Assembly (NCBI GenBank): GCA_938016505.1
Contig: CALLWN010000079.1
Span: forward strand, 1-7,718
Direction: 5' to 3'
Source of the DNA: an uncultured Sphingomonadaceae bacterium
GTDB lineage: Bacteria > Pseudomonadota > Alphaproteobacteria > Sphingomonadales > Sphingomonadaceae
Length of the DNA stretch: 7,718 nucleotides
Shown: piece after piece, positions 6,936-7,718 of the stretch
Numbering within the stretch: position 1 is the stretch's first letter
How the letters are laid out: every line of letters begins with the position of its first letter
Made by a program: the position numbers and the translations under genes
The notes under the pieces: generated by a model
What the model was told of the DNA's origin: nothing
Databases searched by the model: none
The model's input: only the letters and a program-made list of their open reading frames with translations

Positions 6936-7669
6936 GCTTCCTTCAGCTTGCCGACGAGTTCGTCGACGGTCTTGACCTTGATCCCGGCGCTGCGCTTCGG
7001 CGGCTCGGTCACCCTGACGATCTCGAGCCGGGGGGTGACGTCAACCCCATAGTCTGCCGGGGTCTTCATCGCGATCGGCTTCGACTTGGCCTTCATGATG
7101 TTGGGGAGCGAGGCGTAGCGTGGCTCGTTCAGGCGAAGGTCGGTGGTGACGATGGCCGGGAGCCTGAGCTCGACCGTCTCGAGGCCGCCGTCGACTTCGC
7201 GGGTGACGGCGATGTGGCCGTCGCCGGGCTCGACCTTCGAGGCGAAGGTGCCCTGCGGCCAGCCGAGCAGCGCGGCGAGCATCTGCCCGGTCTGGTTGGC
7301 GTCATCGTCGATCGCCTGCTTGCCGAGGATGACGAGCCCCGGCTGCTCCTCCTCGACGATCTTCGCCAGCAGCTTGGCGACCGCGAGGCTCTCGGTCGTG
7401 ACATCGGTCTGGACAAGGATGCCCCGGTCAGCGCCCATGGCGAGCGCGGTCCTGATGGTCTCCTGGCATTGCTGGACGCCGACCGAGACGGCGACGATCT
7501 CGGTTGCGACCCCCCTCTCCTTGAGGCGGACGGCTTCCTCGACCGCGATCTCGTCGAAGGGGTTCATGCTCATCTTGACGTTGGCGAGCTCGACTCCGCT
7601 CTGGTCCGGCTTGACCCGGACCTTCACATTGTAGTCGACCACCCGCTTGACGGGGACGAGGATCTTCAT
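6920..7669 (-). CDS. etfB: Electron transfer flavoprotein beta subunit
   Basis: This 249-residue cytoplasmic ETF beta subunit matches the family length (about 250). It binds structural AMP and supplies the loop that docks onto partner dehydrogenases. Visible motifs, in order, are [18 protein letters not shown] (1-18), [18 protein letters not shown] (34-51), [10 protein letters not shown] (75-84), [22 protein letters not shown] (114-135), and the recognition-loop segment [18 protein letters not shown] (178-195), where Leu188 matches the anchor leucine position of the human protein. This is the ordinary AMP-containing type, not obviously an electron-bifurcating ETF. The ATG at 7669 has AGGGAG upstream at 7677-7682. 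An in-frame ATG at 7711 would add 14 residues unlike the family and is rejected. It is the first visible gene of the minus-strand run; any promoter lies in or beyond the last 49 bases, where none is recognisable. Confidence 0.98.
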   Translation of the reverse strand: MKILVPVKRVVDYNVKVRVKPDQSGVELANVKMSMNPFDEIAVEEAVRLKERGVATEIVAVSVGVQQCQETIRTALAMGADRGILVQTDVTTESLAVAKLLAKIVEEEQPGLVILGKQAIDDDANQTGQMLAALLGWPQGTFASKVEPGDGHIAVTREVDGGLETVELRLPAIVTTDLRLNEPRYASLPNIMKAKSKPIAMKTPADYGVDVTPRLEIVRVTEPPKRSAGIKVKTVDELVGKLKEAGAIA

Positions 7670-7718
7670 CGCGGGGCTCCCTGCACGCGCACCTGTGGTG
7701 GACTCGCCCATGCGGAAA

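Noticed and set aside
7670..7711. N-terminal extension of EtfB from an ATG at 7711
   Set aside because: The 14 extra residues do not resemble EtfB starts, and the ATG at 7669 has a good ribosome binding site and begins the conserved MKILVPVKR.

Overview
The window is GC-rich, gene-dense bacterial chromosome. It looks like an alphaproteobacterium, most likely a sphingomonad. The pointers are a large TonB-dependent receptor with sphingomonad-style loops, a secreted protein ending in a PEPxxWA-type PEP-CTERM sorting tail, and an etfB-etfA / 3-hydroxybutyryl-CoA dehydrogenase neighbourhood typical of Alphaproteobacteria. The taxonomic call is inference from protein style; no marker gene is present. 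No tRNA, rRNA, CRISPR array, insertion sequence or integrase was seen. No gene-free stretch exceeds about 80 bases.

Layout. The left part, 1-2247, is on the plus strand. It holds the C-terminal 580 codons of a TonB-dependent outer-membrane receptor, cut by the window edge. About 30 bases later comes a small DUF3598/lipocalin-like protein of unknown role. This pair meets a six-gene minus-strand run tail to tail, with only 22 bases between the stop codons (2248-2269).

Read in transcription order from the right edge, the minus-strand run is: etfB (7669-6920), etfA (6858-5914), a secreted S1/P1-type zinc nuclease (5878-5108), a secreted phytase-like esterase-domain protein with a PEPxxWA-CTERM tail (5029-3581), a short HPF/RaiA ribosome-associated protein (3521-3198) and a 3-hydroxybutyryl-CoA dehydrogenase (3130-2270). 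The gaps are about 61, 35, 78, 59 and 67 bases. This is compatible with one operon or a few overlapping units. No convincing promoter or intrinsic terminator is visible between them.

How they fit together. EtfA and EtfB form the FAD/AMP heterodimer that takes electrons from acyl-CoA dehydrogenases. The hydroxyacyl-CoA dehydrogenase performs the later NAD-dependent step of the same beta-oxidation or butanoate route. Between these metabolic partners sit two exported proteins, a nuclease and a phytase-like protein, that could work on extracellular phosphate esters, plus a ribosome hibernation-type factor. Every gene belongs to a recognisable family except the DUF3598-like one, which has no known function. 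I did not find a clearly new system. The items most worth a second look are the interrupted etf-hbd neighbourhood, the paired exported hydrolases, and a perfect 9-bp hairpin that contains the ribosome binding site of the HPF gene.
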